From CAZPAN01 sp964428485 (GTDB lineage: Bacteria; Actinomycetota; Coriobacteriia; Coriobacteriales; CADBOM01), in contig CAYRYP010000017.1 in NCBI GenBank assembly GCA_964428485.1, positions 1 through 22,039 on the forward strand: a stretch of 22,039 nt of DNA, in the 5' to 3' direction. The translations under genes and the position numbers were made by a program. Positions 7,624-14,312 of the stretch are shown piece by piece. Position 1 is the first letter of the stretch. Each line of letters begins with the position of its first letter. A model generated the notes under the pieces. It was not told the origin of the DNA and ran no database searches. It was given only the letters and a program-made list of their open reading frames with translations.

Positions 7624-9504
7624 CTAATTGGCCGTTGGCGTCACCCTGATGTCGAGGGGAACGTTGCCCGCCTCCGTCGATGTAGTGATGGTGTACGTGA
7701 TGGTCACCGTCTCACCTGGCAGCAGGTGAGTGTCCCCAAACGCGACGTTGATGCCGTTGTAGGTGCCATTCTGAATGGTTATCGTCTCGGAACCCGAGAC
7801 CGTGACGTTGTCTACAGTGCCGCCGGCTGGCGCATAGAGATGCACGCGCAGCATCTCGTCGCCATAACTCAAAGCCTCGGTGTTCCAGGCGCGCACGTAG
7901 TTGGCCAACGAGTCCTCCAGCTCGGGATCGAGCGTGTTAGTGAGAGTGACCTGCATCTGATAGGTCTTGGAGCCGTCGGAGTTGAGCGTGCCCTCGTCGG
8001 AGGTGACATCTAGGTCGAGGTACCAGTCGAGCTTGGAGTAACTGTAGTTGCTCACATATACGCCGGTCTGCGCGGTGGTGGTATCGGTTGAGATCTCACC
8101 GGAGCAGCCAAGCTCCACCACGGCCTCCTGCTCGTCCTCATCGGCCATCCAGACCAGGAAACGCCCCTCCTCGGTGCCCTGCTGCACAACATCGACTATG
8201 TCCATAAACGTGCTGGAATCGAGGCTGTTCATGACCTGATCGAACGCCTTGCTCGCAACATCGGCGAAGATTTCATCCTGCGTGTCGCCATCGTCGTAGT
8301 TCCAATACACGTCACTCATGAGGAACTGCGCGGCGTTGGTGCCGTCCACATAGGTTCCATCTAAAGCGGTGACCCCACCAGTCACTGCGAGTAGGCTCTG
8401 CAGGAACACAGGATCCACAGCTATAACGCCGTCGATAGTCCCACCGTTGAGGTAGGTCCAGAACTCCACCAGCCTGCTCGCGCTGCGCGGGAAGTCGGGG
8501 TTGTAGAAGGCGTCACCGGAGGTCACTGTCATGGCCTCGCCGCTGAAGCTACCACCCTGGAACAGGTTGTACTCCTCCTCCGTGATGGACACGGATCCGC
8601 CATCGTTGATCCACAGGACCGATTGGAAGTCGCCCAAAGAGATGGCGCCGTCAGTGATGGTGAGCGGTCCCTGCGCTCCGCTAAACCCACCGGCGGCTCG
8701 GATCTCCGCGTTGTTCATCGCGACGATCAGATAGGTCCTTGTCTCTCCGTCGGCGCCCAGCATGTCCGTGAGCATCGGGGCGAAGCTCGAGGCTGTCTCT
8801 GTCGCGCTTGCGAGAGTGCTCATCGTTGATTTCACGGTGTCGACAATGGAGGTGAGCTGGTCGATGTGCGTGGTGCCGATGCTCTGAATCGCCTCGTTCG
8901 CGGAGGAGATCACCGAAGCAACCTCGGACAGGTCGTTCACGAGCAGGGTCAGACTGTCGATATCGACCTGCCCATCGACGTAGAGCGTGTCGATCGAGAT
9001 ATATTGCAGGTCCTCCGCCATGGGAACGAGTGCATCGGTGACGATCTCGTCCACGGCGTTGACCAGGGTTCGCGCTGCGGAGATGTCGCTTCCGTAGACC
9101 GGGATGATCGTACCCAGGATCCAAACGGGACTGCTGACCTCGGAACTCATCTTCGTCGTGGACTCAGAGAGGGTGTATATGTCCTCTGAGACGCCCTGCG
9201 TATCTCCGGAGGAGATCTTGTCCTTCACCTGCTGAACGAGCGACATGCAGCTGCGCGCCTCATCCATAACCGCCATCGCGGAGCGGTAGAGCATAAAGCC
9301 ACAGACACCGAGAACAATAAGAACGGCGACTATGACGATGATCACGATGCGGATGCGCTTGCGTTTGCGCTTGCGCCGCTTGGATGTCCGCGAAAACTGC
9401 TGCGTGCCCGTATATTGGAAATGAGCATGCGCACCGTCGCCCCGACTATTCGAGGTTGAGTGGCTGCTCCTGTTAACGTTGCCCCTGACATGTTGGGCGG
9501 CCAT
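7624..9504 (-). CDS. DUF4012 membrane-anchored extracytoplasmic protein
   Basis: A 626-residue protein with a strongly basic cytoplasmic tail (KRRKRKRKR, 42-50), one transmembrane helix (about 51-73) and a large outside part. The region RTYLIVAMNNAEIRAAGGFSG (from 256) and the later DGVIAVDPVFLQSLLAVTGGV (about 358-378) match what I recall of DUF4012. The second stretch also looks like the core of LytR-CpsA-Psr wall-polymer ligases, so a role in cell-surface polysaccharide handling is a reasonable inference, not shown. ATG at 9504 has TAGGAG upstream. It is the first gene after a clear promoter at 9561-9588 and leads into the zinc-ribbon and phosphohexomutase genes. The C-terminal third is rich in Thr/Ser/Val beta-strand patterns, perhaps a separate beta domain. 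Confidence 0.8.
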   Translation of the reverse strand: MAAQHVRGNVNRSSHSTSNSRGDGAHAHFQYTGTQQFSRTSKRRKRKRKRIRIVIIVIVAVLIVLGVCGFMLYRSAMAVMDEARSCMSLVQQVKDKISSGDTQGVSEDIYTLSESTTKMSSEVSSPVWILGTIIPVYGSDISAARTLVNAVDEIVTDALVPMAEDLQYISIDTLYVDGQVDIDSLTLLVNDLSEVASVISSANEAIQSIGTTHIDQLTSIVDTVKSTMSTLASATETASSFAPMLTDMLGADGETRTYLIVAMNNAEIRAAGGFSGAQGPLTITDGAISLGDFQSVLWINDGGSVSITEEEYNLFQGGSFSGEAMTVTSGDAFYNPDFPRSASRLVEFWTYLNGGTIDGVIAVDPVFLQSLLAVTGGVTALDGTYVDGTNAAQFLMSDVYWNYDDGDTQDEIFADVASKAFDQVMNSLDSSTFMDIVDVVQQGTEEGRFLVWMADEDEQEAVVELGCSGEISTDTTTAQTGVYVSNYSYSKLDWYLDLDVTSDEGTLNSDGSKTYQMQVTLTNTLDPELEDSLANYVRAWNTEALSYGDEMLRVHLYAPAGGTVDNVTVSGSETITIQNGTYNGINVAFGDTHLLPGETVTITYTITTSTEAGNVPLDIRVTPTAN

Positions 9505-9560
9505 CTGATTCTCCTAACATGAGCTGTCAAGACTCGGAAAGTTCAGTCTACAACCTTTGA

Positions 9561-9588
9561 ATTATAAGCATCCTATAATCACAGACAA
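9561..9588 (-). promoter_or_regulatory. Sigma-70-type promoter for the DUF4012 operon
   Basis: On the minus strand TTGTCT (9588-9583), a 16-base spacer and a perfect TATAAT (9566-9561) precede the DUF4012 ATG by about 57 bases. The expected start near 9554 gives a leader of about 50 bases. A second TATAAT on the plus strand at 9574-9579 faces no gene. Confidence 0.65.
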
Positions 9589-9713
9589 ACCAGGAGTCCG
9601 TATCGCGGAGCGGCAATGCGCGTACGTTGGGCCTGACCTGATGTCCGCCCTACTGCCAGCGCGTTAGGAAATCCATCGTATGCTCGAAGGCATCGGTTCG
9701 ACTTGAAGTGCAC

Positions 9714-10481
9714 CTAATCCTCGTCGGCGACCTTTGAGAGAAACGCGCGGGTCTCGGGATGCTGCGGGTTGGAGATGACCTGCTCGGCCGGACCCTCTTC
9801 CACGATAGTTCCATGCGCTATGAAGACGATGCGATCGGCCACATCGCGGGCAAAACCCATCTCATGCGTGACTATCACCATCGTCATGTGCTCCTCGGCA
9901 AGATCGCGAACGACCTTGAGTACCTCGCGGGTGAGCAGCGGGTCTAGCGCGCTGGTGGGCTCATCGAAGAAGAGCACGTCAGGGTTCATGCACAGCGCCC
10001 GCGCGATCGCGACACGCTGCTGCTGGCCACCGGAGAGCTCGCAGGGAACCATGTCCTCCTTGCCCTCCAGACCCATCTTCTCTATGAGTCCCCTCGCCTG
10101 CTCCATGACCTCTGTCTCGGGACGCTTCTGCACACGCAGCGGTGCGTCGGTGATGTTTCTCATAACGGTGAAGTGCGGGAACAGATTGAAGTTTTGAAAG
10201 ACCAACCCGAAGCGCTGGCGGGCCTGCCTTTGCACCTGCCTGGAACCGTAGACGGCGTTGCCCGACGCATCGTTGTCGGCAACCACGACGTCGCCGTAGG
10301 AGAGCCGTCCCCTCTCGAAGGTCTCCAACAGTGTGGCGCACCGCAACAGCGTCGACTTGCCACCGCCCGACGCCCCTATAATCCCAACGACCTCCCCCTT
10401 CTCCACAGAAAGGGAGATGTCCTTGAGAACCGCATTGCTCCCAAAGCTCTTGTAGATGTGCTCCAAACTTACAACGGGCAT
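9714..10481 (-). CDS. Polar amino-acid ABC transporter, ATP-binding protein
   Basis: A 255-residue ABC ATPase of the GlnQ/HisP class. It has Walker A GASGGGKST (36-44), Q-loop Q96, signature LSGGQQQR (149-156), Walker B VLFFDEP (169-175) and the switch histidine H206, all intact. It powers uptake through the permease just upstream. The ATG at 10481 is preferred, with GGGGGAAG shortly before it and a length typical for the family. An earlier in-frame ATG at 10502 overlaps the permease stop and has no ribosome site. It is 13 bases after the permease gene. The last gene of the three-gene transport operon, it is followed by about 200 bases with no strong terminator that I can see. Confidence 0.93.
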   Translation of the reverse strand: MPVVSLEHIYKSFGSNAVLKDISLSVEKGEVVGIIGASGGGKSTLLRCATLLETFERGRLSYGDVVVADNDASGNAVYGSRQVQRQARQRFGLVFQNFNLFPHFTVMRNITDAPLRVQKRPETEVMEQARGLIEKMGLEGKEDMVPCELSGGQQQRVAIARALCMNPDVLFFDEPTSALDPLLTREVLKVVRDLAEEHMTMVIVTHEMGFARDVADRIVFIAHGTIVEEGPAEQVISNPQHPETRAFLSKVADED

Positions 10482-10494
10482 CTCTTCCCCCAGA

Positions 10495-11175
10495 TTAGTC
10501 ATGGTAGTAGGCGAGTTTCTTCTCAACGCGATTCATGACGAAGGCGACGATGAGATTGAAGACGTAGTACATGATCCCGGCGGCGAAGAACGCCCACATC
10601 TCCCTCGTGCTGGCGACGATTGCGCGTGCATTGGTGAACATCTCGGCACAACCAATCGCAAAGGCGAGCGAGGTATCCTTGACCAGCGTGACGATCTCGT
10701 TTGTCATCGGGGGCAGGATGCGCTTTATCACCTGCGGGAAGATGATCTTGAAGAAGGACTGCGTGCGCGTGTACCCGAGCACCTGGGCCGCTTCAAACTG
10801 CCCTCTGGGGATGCTCTCGATCCCGCTTCGGTAGATCTCAGCGAAATACGCCGCGTAGTTCAGGATGAAGGCCACAATCGTCGCCCCGAAGCGCCATGTG
10901 TCTGAGAGGGTGACCCCGAACACGTAGTACGGGCAGAAGTAGATGACGAACAGCTGGAGCATCAACGGGGTACCGCGCATCACCGATATGTAGAACTGGA
11001 CGATGAGCGAGATTGGCCTGATCATACGGCCGCCAACGTGAAAGCCCCATTTGTTCATCCTGAGCAGAGCGATCACGAGCCCTAGGGGCAAAGCCCCGAG
11101 AAGCGTGTAGAAGAACACCTGGAGGGTTACAACAAACCCCCCTCCGAGCTGCCCCATCATTACCGAGAGTTCCAC
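10495..11175 (-). CDS. Polar amino-acid ABC transporter, permease
   Basis: A membrane protein of about 226 residues of the HisM/GlnP type, with helices near 13-38, 57-82, 96-116, 165-180 and 195-215. The family-specific RGTPLMLQLF (67-76) and the ATPase-docking EAA loop (EAAQVLG, 128-134, within IPRGQFEAAQVLG) are present. Start choice: GTG at 11175 has GGGAG five bases upstream. The longer reading from TTG at 11187 puts its AAGGAG only one base from the start, which is too close. One permease gene implies a homodimer. It sits between the lipoprotein and ATPase genes. The 126 bases separating it from the lipoprotein gene hold a large hairpin. Confidence 0.92.
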   Translation of the reverse strand: MELSVMMGQLGGGFVVTLQVFFYTLLGALPLGLVIALLRMNKWGFHVGGRMIRPISLIVQFYISVMRGTPLMLQLFVIYFCPYYVFGVTLSDTWRFGATIVAFILNYAAYFAEIYRSGIESIPRGQFEAAQVLGYTRTQSFFKIIFPQVIKRILPPMTNEIVTLVKDTSLAFAIGCAEMFTNARAIVASTREMWAFFAAGIMYYVFNLIVAFVMNRVEKKLAYYHD

Positions 11176-11213
11176 TTTTTCTCCCAAACTCCTTGCTGTC
11201 CGAAGGCGCGAAG

Positions 11214-11265
11214 CTGCGGCCCCAAGAGCTTGGCAGACTTATCGCCAAGCCCCCGGGCGCCGCAG
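11214..11265 (-). other. Nested hairpin between lipoprotein and permease genes
   Basis: The outer stem pairs CTGCGGC (11214-11220) with GCCGCAG (11259-11265), continued by CCC/GGG across a one-base bulge. The inner stem pairs GCTTGGC (11228-11234) with GCCAAGC (11244-11250) around a 9-base loop. No T run follows on the transcript. Such structures after solute-binding-protein genes commonly shield the 5' message from 3' exonucleases and keep binding protein in excess over permease; that role is inferred here. Confidence 0.65.
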
Positions 11266-11301
11266 TCTCAAACTTTCAATATGCCAGTGGATTCGAGGTG
11301 G

Positions 11302-12168
11302 TTAGGCCTCGAGAATCCACATGTCGTAGCTGATGCCCTGATCGGAGTACTTCTCGCAGAGCGCCTCAACGGTGCCATCGGCGACCATCTCCTGCAGGGT
11401 CGCCTGTACGATGTCGCGCAAGGCCTCATTGCCGAGCTTGAAGGCAACTCCGTAGTGCTCGCTGGTAAGCGGCTCCTCGGTGAGAATCGTGAACTGATCC
11501 TCCCTGCCGGAGATCTGGTAGTTGGCAACGGGCAGATCCATCGCGATGGCGTCGGTGGCGCCGCTCTCGAGATCCATGAACGCAACCTGATAGTCAGATT
11601 GGGTCTGCAGCTTCGCAAACGTCTGAGCGAGCTCGTACTGATCGCCGCCCTCCTCGAGCAGGTGCAGCGCTGCGGAATCCGCCTGGGCGGTGACGTTCTT
11701 GCCAGCGAGATCGGCAAGGGTTGTGATCCCAGAATCAGCACGAACCACGATCACCTGGCTGTTGTCCATGTAGGCATCGGTGAAGGCGTAGTCGCCCTCG
11801 CGTCCCTCGATAGTGAACCCGTTCCAGATGCAGTCGATCGTTCCGCTCTCAAGCTCCATGTCCTTAGCGTCCCAGTTGATGGGCTGATAGGCAATCTCCC
11901 AGCCATTGCGCGCGGCGACCTCGGCGGCGAGGTCGAGATCGAATCCGGTGAAGTTGCCGTCGTCGCCAACGTAGCCGTACGGCGGGAAGTTCTGATCGAA
12001 CCCGACGGTCAGGATGTTGTCGCCACCTGCGGTGGTGCCGTCATCGGCAGCAGCCTCCTCGGTTGCATCGTCGGTCTGGGAATCGCTGCTGGAGCAACCA
12101 GCCAACGCGAATGCAGAGAGTCCGAGCATGGCGCATGCCGCAACGACGGCTAGCTTTTTAGTCTTCAT
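11302..12168 (-). CDS. Amino-acid ABC transporter, substrate-binding lipoprotein
   Basis: A 288-residue binding protein. The signal peptide KTKKLAVVAACAMLGLSAFA ends in the lipobox LAGC with the lipidated cysteine at 25, followed by an Asp/Glu/Ser-rich linker (26-50). The mature domain opens with LTVGFDQNFPPYGY and has GFDLDLAAEVA, typical of the cluster of binding proteins for polar amino acids (SBP_bac_3). Ligand cannot be told by eye; the conserved FTDAYMDNSQVIVV region is generic. The start at 12168 is fixed by the signal peptide and by AGGGGTGG upstream; the frame runs open to 12408 but that part is leader and promoter. First gene of the transport operon, driven from the extended -10 site at 12277-12285. 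Confidence 0.93.
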   Translation of the reverse strand: MKTKKLAVVAACAMLGLSAFALAGCSSSDSQTDDATEEAAADDGTTAGGDNILTVGFDQNFPPYGYVGDDGNFTGFDLDLAAEVAARNGWEIAYQPINWDAKDMELESGTIDCIWNGFTIEGREGDYAFTDAYMDNSQVIVVRADSGITTLADLAGKNVTAQADSAALHLLEEGGDQYELAQTFAKLQTQSDYQVAFMDLESGATDAIAMDLPVANYQISGREDQFTILTEEPLTSEHYGVAFKLGNEALRDIVQATLQEMVADGTVEALCEKYSDQGISYDMWILEA

Positions 12169-12276
12169 GTTTCCACCCCTTTGCAGTTGCCCCGTCCCCA
12201 CGAGGCCGGAGAGCCTGCGCAGACGACGCAGCGGTCGAGAGCTAGGCGCTCCATAACTATACTGAAATAGAGTGGG

Positions 12277-12285
12277 ATTATAGCA
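12277..12285 (-). promoter_or_regulatory. Extended -10 promoter for the ABC transporter operon
   Basis: On the minus strand TGCTATAAT (12285-12277) is a perfect extended -10. No TTGACA-like -35 is found 16-18 bases upstream, as is usual for this class. Transcription from about 12270 gives a leader of about 100 bases with no riboswitch that I recognise. Confidence 0.6.
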
Positions 12286-12304
12286 AATATCCCCTGTGTC
12301 TGGG

Positions 12305-12316
12305 GCGCTTCGGCGC
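12305..12316 (+). other. UUCG tetraloop hairpin before mobB
   Basis: GCGC-TTCG-GCGC (12305-12316) forms a short stem closed by C(UUCG)G, an unusually stable tetraloop. It lies 43 bases before the mobB ATG, in the space shared with the divergent transporter promoter. Role unknown. Confidence 0.5.
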
Positions 12317-12358
12317 TTGGGACGTTCAGGAGATGCGGGTTCGCGAATCGAGGAAAAG

Positions 12359-12910
12359 ATGAACACTACCCCGGCTATCGCTTTCATAGGGAAGAGCGGA
12401 TCGGGCAAGACGACCCTGGTAGAGAAGGTTATATCGAACCTGTGCGAGCGTGGCTACAAAGTCGGCTCGGTCAAGCACCATGGCTTCAAGGGATTCGACA
12501 TCGACATACCAGGCAAGGACTCCTGGCGGCACGCGCAGGCGGGAGCGATACATACGATAGTCGCCTCCCCGGATAAGATGGCCGAGATCAAAGGGCTCTA
12601 TCGGGAACTGGAGTTCGACGAGATCATCGAGCGCATGGATGACGTGGACGTGGTTGTGATCGAGGGTTTCAGGCATGCGGGCGCACCCTCAGTAGACATC
12701 TTTCGCAAAGCCAACCCAGCCAACGATCGTGCCTGGGAAAGGGAGGGCGTCCTGAGGTCCCCGGACACCGTAGCGGTGGCGACGGACATCCCACAGATGG
12801 TGGAGCTCGCAGGTTCGCTCAACATCCCCTGCTTCGACATCGACTCTGTCGGGGATATCTGCGACTTCATCGAACGGGAGATAATCTGCCGCCCCAACAG
12901 CGCTGTATAA
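12359..12910 (+). CDS. mobB: Molybdopterin-guanine dinucleotide biosynthesis protein MobB
   Basis: A 183-residue P-loop GTPase-like protein that assists MobA in attaching GMP to molybdopterin for molybdoenzymes of the DMSO-reductase family. Walker A GKSGSGKTT (11-19), KHH (39-41), the DSWRH segment (54-58) and VVIEGFR (99-105) are all as in MobB. The ATG at 12359 has GAGG about five bases upstream; the open frame begins earlier at GTG 12296 but that part is leader. Transcribed away from the amino-acid transporter, with 190 bases between them. No mobA, moa or molybdoenzyme gene is in the window, so this is an orphan copy, but it implies that the cell makes molybdenum or tungsten enzymes. Confidence 0.92.
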   Translation: MNTTPAIAFIGKSGSGKTTLVEKVISNLCERGYKVGSVKHHGFKGFDIDIPGKDSWRHAQAGAIHTIVASPDKMAEIKGLYRELEFDEIIERMDDVDVVVIEGFRHAGAPSVDIFRKANPANDRAWEREGVLRSPDTVAVATDIPQMVELAGSLNIPCFDIDSVGDICDFIEREIICRPNSAV

Positions 12911-12998
12911 CTCCCAACGCATACCCGACGCATATATCGCTAATCAGCGCAGATAGCGCCATCGGCTTGCACAACGTCAAACGGTTTGAAAAACGAAG

Positions 12999-13037
12999 CG
13001 TGCGGCACCGTGGTTGGGGGTCCACCAGCGCCGCACG
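12999..13037 (-). terminator. Terminator-like hairpin reading on the minus strand
   Basis: CGTGCGGC (12999-13006) pairs perfectly with GCCGCACG (13030-13037), with an inner GTGG/CCAC stem. On the minus strand the hairpin is followed by CTTCGTTTTTC, a five-T run; on the plus strand no T run follows. It therefore suits the end of a minus-strand transcript, yet no minus-strand gene lies upstream in the spacer. Confidence 0.5.
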
Positions 13038-13072
13038 TCAGGCAAGATGGATGGGAAAGGCTCCAACTATGA

Positions 13073-13091
13073 GGAGTGGGGTGGGGTGGGG
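13073..13091 (+). other. G-tract cluster (possible G-quadruplex)
   Basis: Three GGGG tracts at 13078-13081, 13083-13086 and 13088-13091 are separated by single T bases and preceded by GG at 13073-13074. This could form a two-layer G-quadruplex on the plus strand, or a three-layer one if GGG at 13053-13055 takes part. The minus-strand RNA would be C-rich here. Confidence 0.5.
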
Positions 13092-13316
13092 TTTGTCGGT
13101 AGCCTCGCGTATTTTGCATTTTCCCTATCGGGGTCCCATCACGTTTCATGAGAATAGACCTCACTTCTGAATCGAACCTGAAGGGTCGCGCCGCATCGCA
13201 TTTCGTACACCAAATCCTCACCAGGCTAAAAACCCGCTGAAAACTGAAAGCCATCCTTATACGCAGAGCAGACGTCATGTCTCTTGCGATACGCACCCTT
13301 CTGGCAGACATATGAG

Positions 13317-13352
13317 CCTGTCCGGCAGCGCAACGCGCTATCTTCGTACAGG
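13317..13352 (+). other. Two-tier hairpin upstream of the TSUP gene
   Basis: CCTGT (13317-13321) pairs with ACAGG (13348-13352), enclosing a second stem AGCGC (13327-13331) / GCGCT (13335-13339) with an AAC loop. It ends about 70 bases before the start codon and may be part of the leader. No known riboswitch class is recognised. Confidence 0.4.
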
Positions 13353-13423
13353 ATGATTCAACGGCATCTTCGCATAGAGTCCCACTCTGACGGCACGCCG
13401 ATGAGAAAACCGAGGGAAAAGCG

Positions 13424-14227
13424 ATGGTCATCTCGATGATACTAGCCGTGATAAGCGGCGTCTGTGTTGGGGTCCTCTCGGGGCTCCTCGGCGTTGGCGG
13501 CGGCATCATCATGATCCCACTACTGCGCCTACTCTTCGGCGTAGACGCCCTGGTGGCAACTGGCACGTCGCTCTTCGTGATCCTGCCCACGTCGGCCTCC
13601 GGGGTCATCGGGCGTATCCGATCCAAAGGTCTCTTCGTGAAGCTGAGCCTGATCATTGGCCTTGGTGGAATCGTCTTCTCCCCCATCGGATCGTGGCTCG
13701 CCGAGATCGCCGGCGGCCCCGCATCCATGATCGCAGCCGCCATCGTCATCGCGTACACCGGCGTGAACATGGCCAGAAAAGCTGCACAAAAGAAGACAGA
13801 GGGCGCTACTGCAACAGCCGAACAGCGGGGCAGGATCTCAAACGGCTTCAGAAACACCGCCGCATGCATCGTCTCAGCCATCGCCGTCGGAGTCATAGCC
13901 GGCTTCCTCTCCGGCTTCATCGGAGTTGGCGGTGGATTCATCATCACCCCAATGGTGATGTGGCTCTACGGCATGCCGTTCAAGAGTGCCACCGGCGTCT
14001 CGCTTCTATCGCTTTGCGTCCTGTCCATCCCAGGCATCATCACACACGGGCTGTACGGGCACATCGACTTCCTTCAGGGGGCGATGCTAGCGATCGGAAG
14101 CATACCAGGGGCGTTTCTCGGCTCCGCCCTGCTCAAGCGCGTCCCCGAGAAGTTCCTTCGTATCGCCTTCGGTTGCCTGCTCGTCGTAGTGGCCATCATC
14201 CTCGCGGCAAACGAGTTCCTGGCCTGA
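13424..14227 (+). CDS. TSUP (TauE/SafE-type) membrane transporter
   Basis: A 267-residue integral membrane protein of the TSUP family, whose members move sulfite, sulfoacetate, organosulfonates or other anions. It shows the internal duplication of the family: SGLLGVGGGIIMIPLL (19-34) and SGFIGVGGGFIITPMV (163-178) open the two halves, joined by a hydrophilic loop (about 118-142). About eight helices are visible, and length is typical. ATG at 13424 has GAGGG seven bases before it. It stands alone on the plus strand and converges on RNase J. Only 85 bases separate the two stops, with a modest CCGGG/CCCGG stem (14247-14266) and no T run. Substrate is unknown; neighbouring mobB could be coincidence. 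Confidence 0.9.
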   Translation: MVISMILAVISGVCVGVLSGLLGVGGGIIMIPLLRLLFGVDALVATGTSLFVILPTSASGVIGRIRSKGLFVKLSLIIGLGGIVFSPIGSWLAEIAGGPASMIAAAIVIAYTGVNMARKAAQKKTEGATATAEQRGRISNGFRNTAACIVSAIAVGVIAGFLSGFIGVGGGFIITPMVMWLYGMPFKSATGVSLLSLCVLSIPGIITHGLYGHIDFLQGAMLAIGSIPGAFLGSALLKRVPEKFLRIAFGCLLVVVAIILAANEFLA

Positions 14228-14312
14228 ACCGACAGACGTTGAGCGGCCGGGAGTTCTCAGGCCCGGGCGACAAACCCAAACCCAGGCCCACCCGCAGCAA
14301 GCGCACCTTTCC

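Larger units (their letters stand above)
12911..13423. other. 513-base spacer between mobB and the TSUP gene, with RNA-like structure
   Basis: No convincing protein gene is seen on either strand. The spacer holds a weak hairpin after mobB (CGCTA 12938-12942 / TAGCG 12954-12958), a strong hairpin with a T run on the minus strand (12999-13037), G tracts (13073-13091), and a two-tier hairpin before the TSUP gene (13317-13352). Long open frames through it on the minus strand have no credible start or family resemblance. Confidence 0.6.

Noticed and set aside
9574..9579. TATAAT on the plus strand in the gap between the transporter and DUF4012 genes
   Set aside because: No plus-strand gene follows, and the nearest TTGAAT is only 11 bases upstream. 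It arises from AT-rich sequence shared with the real minus-strand promoter.
12169..12276. Possible riboswitch in the leader of the amino-acid transporter
   Set aside because: Only short stems (5 bp) were found, with no lysine, glycine, glutamine or T-box core motif that I could recognise.
13040..13151. Possible leader peptide starting MKRDGTPIGK on the minus strand
   Set aside because: The frame runs straight through the terminator hairpin, and it has no run of regulatory codons that would suggest attenuation.
13150..13185. tRNA-like T-loop motif GGTTCGATTC on the minus strand
   Set aside because: The five-pair T stem cannot form (a G-A mismatch next to the loop), and no acceptor, D or anticodon arm fits around it.
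12940..13947. Long minus-strand open frame (335 codons) across the spacer and the TSUP gene
   Set aside because: Most of it is antisense to a well-supported membrane protein. It is Pro/Met/Thr-rich with no family resemblance, and has no ribosome site.
14228..14312. Bidirectional terminator between the convergent TSUP and RNase J genes
   Set aside because: The best stem (CCGGG 14247-14251 / CCCGG 14262-14266) has no T run on either strand, so it is not claimed as a feature.
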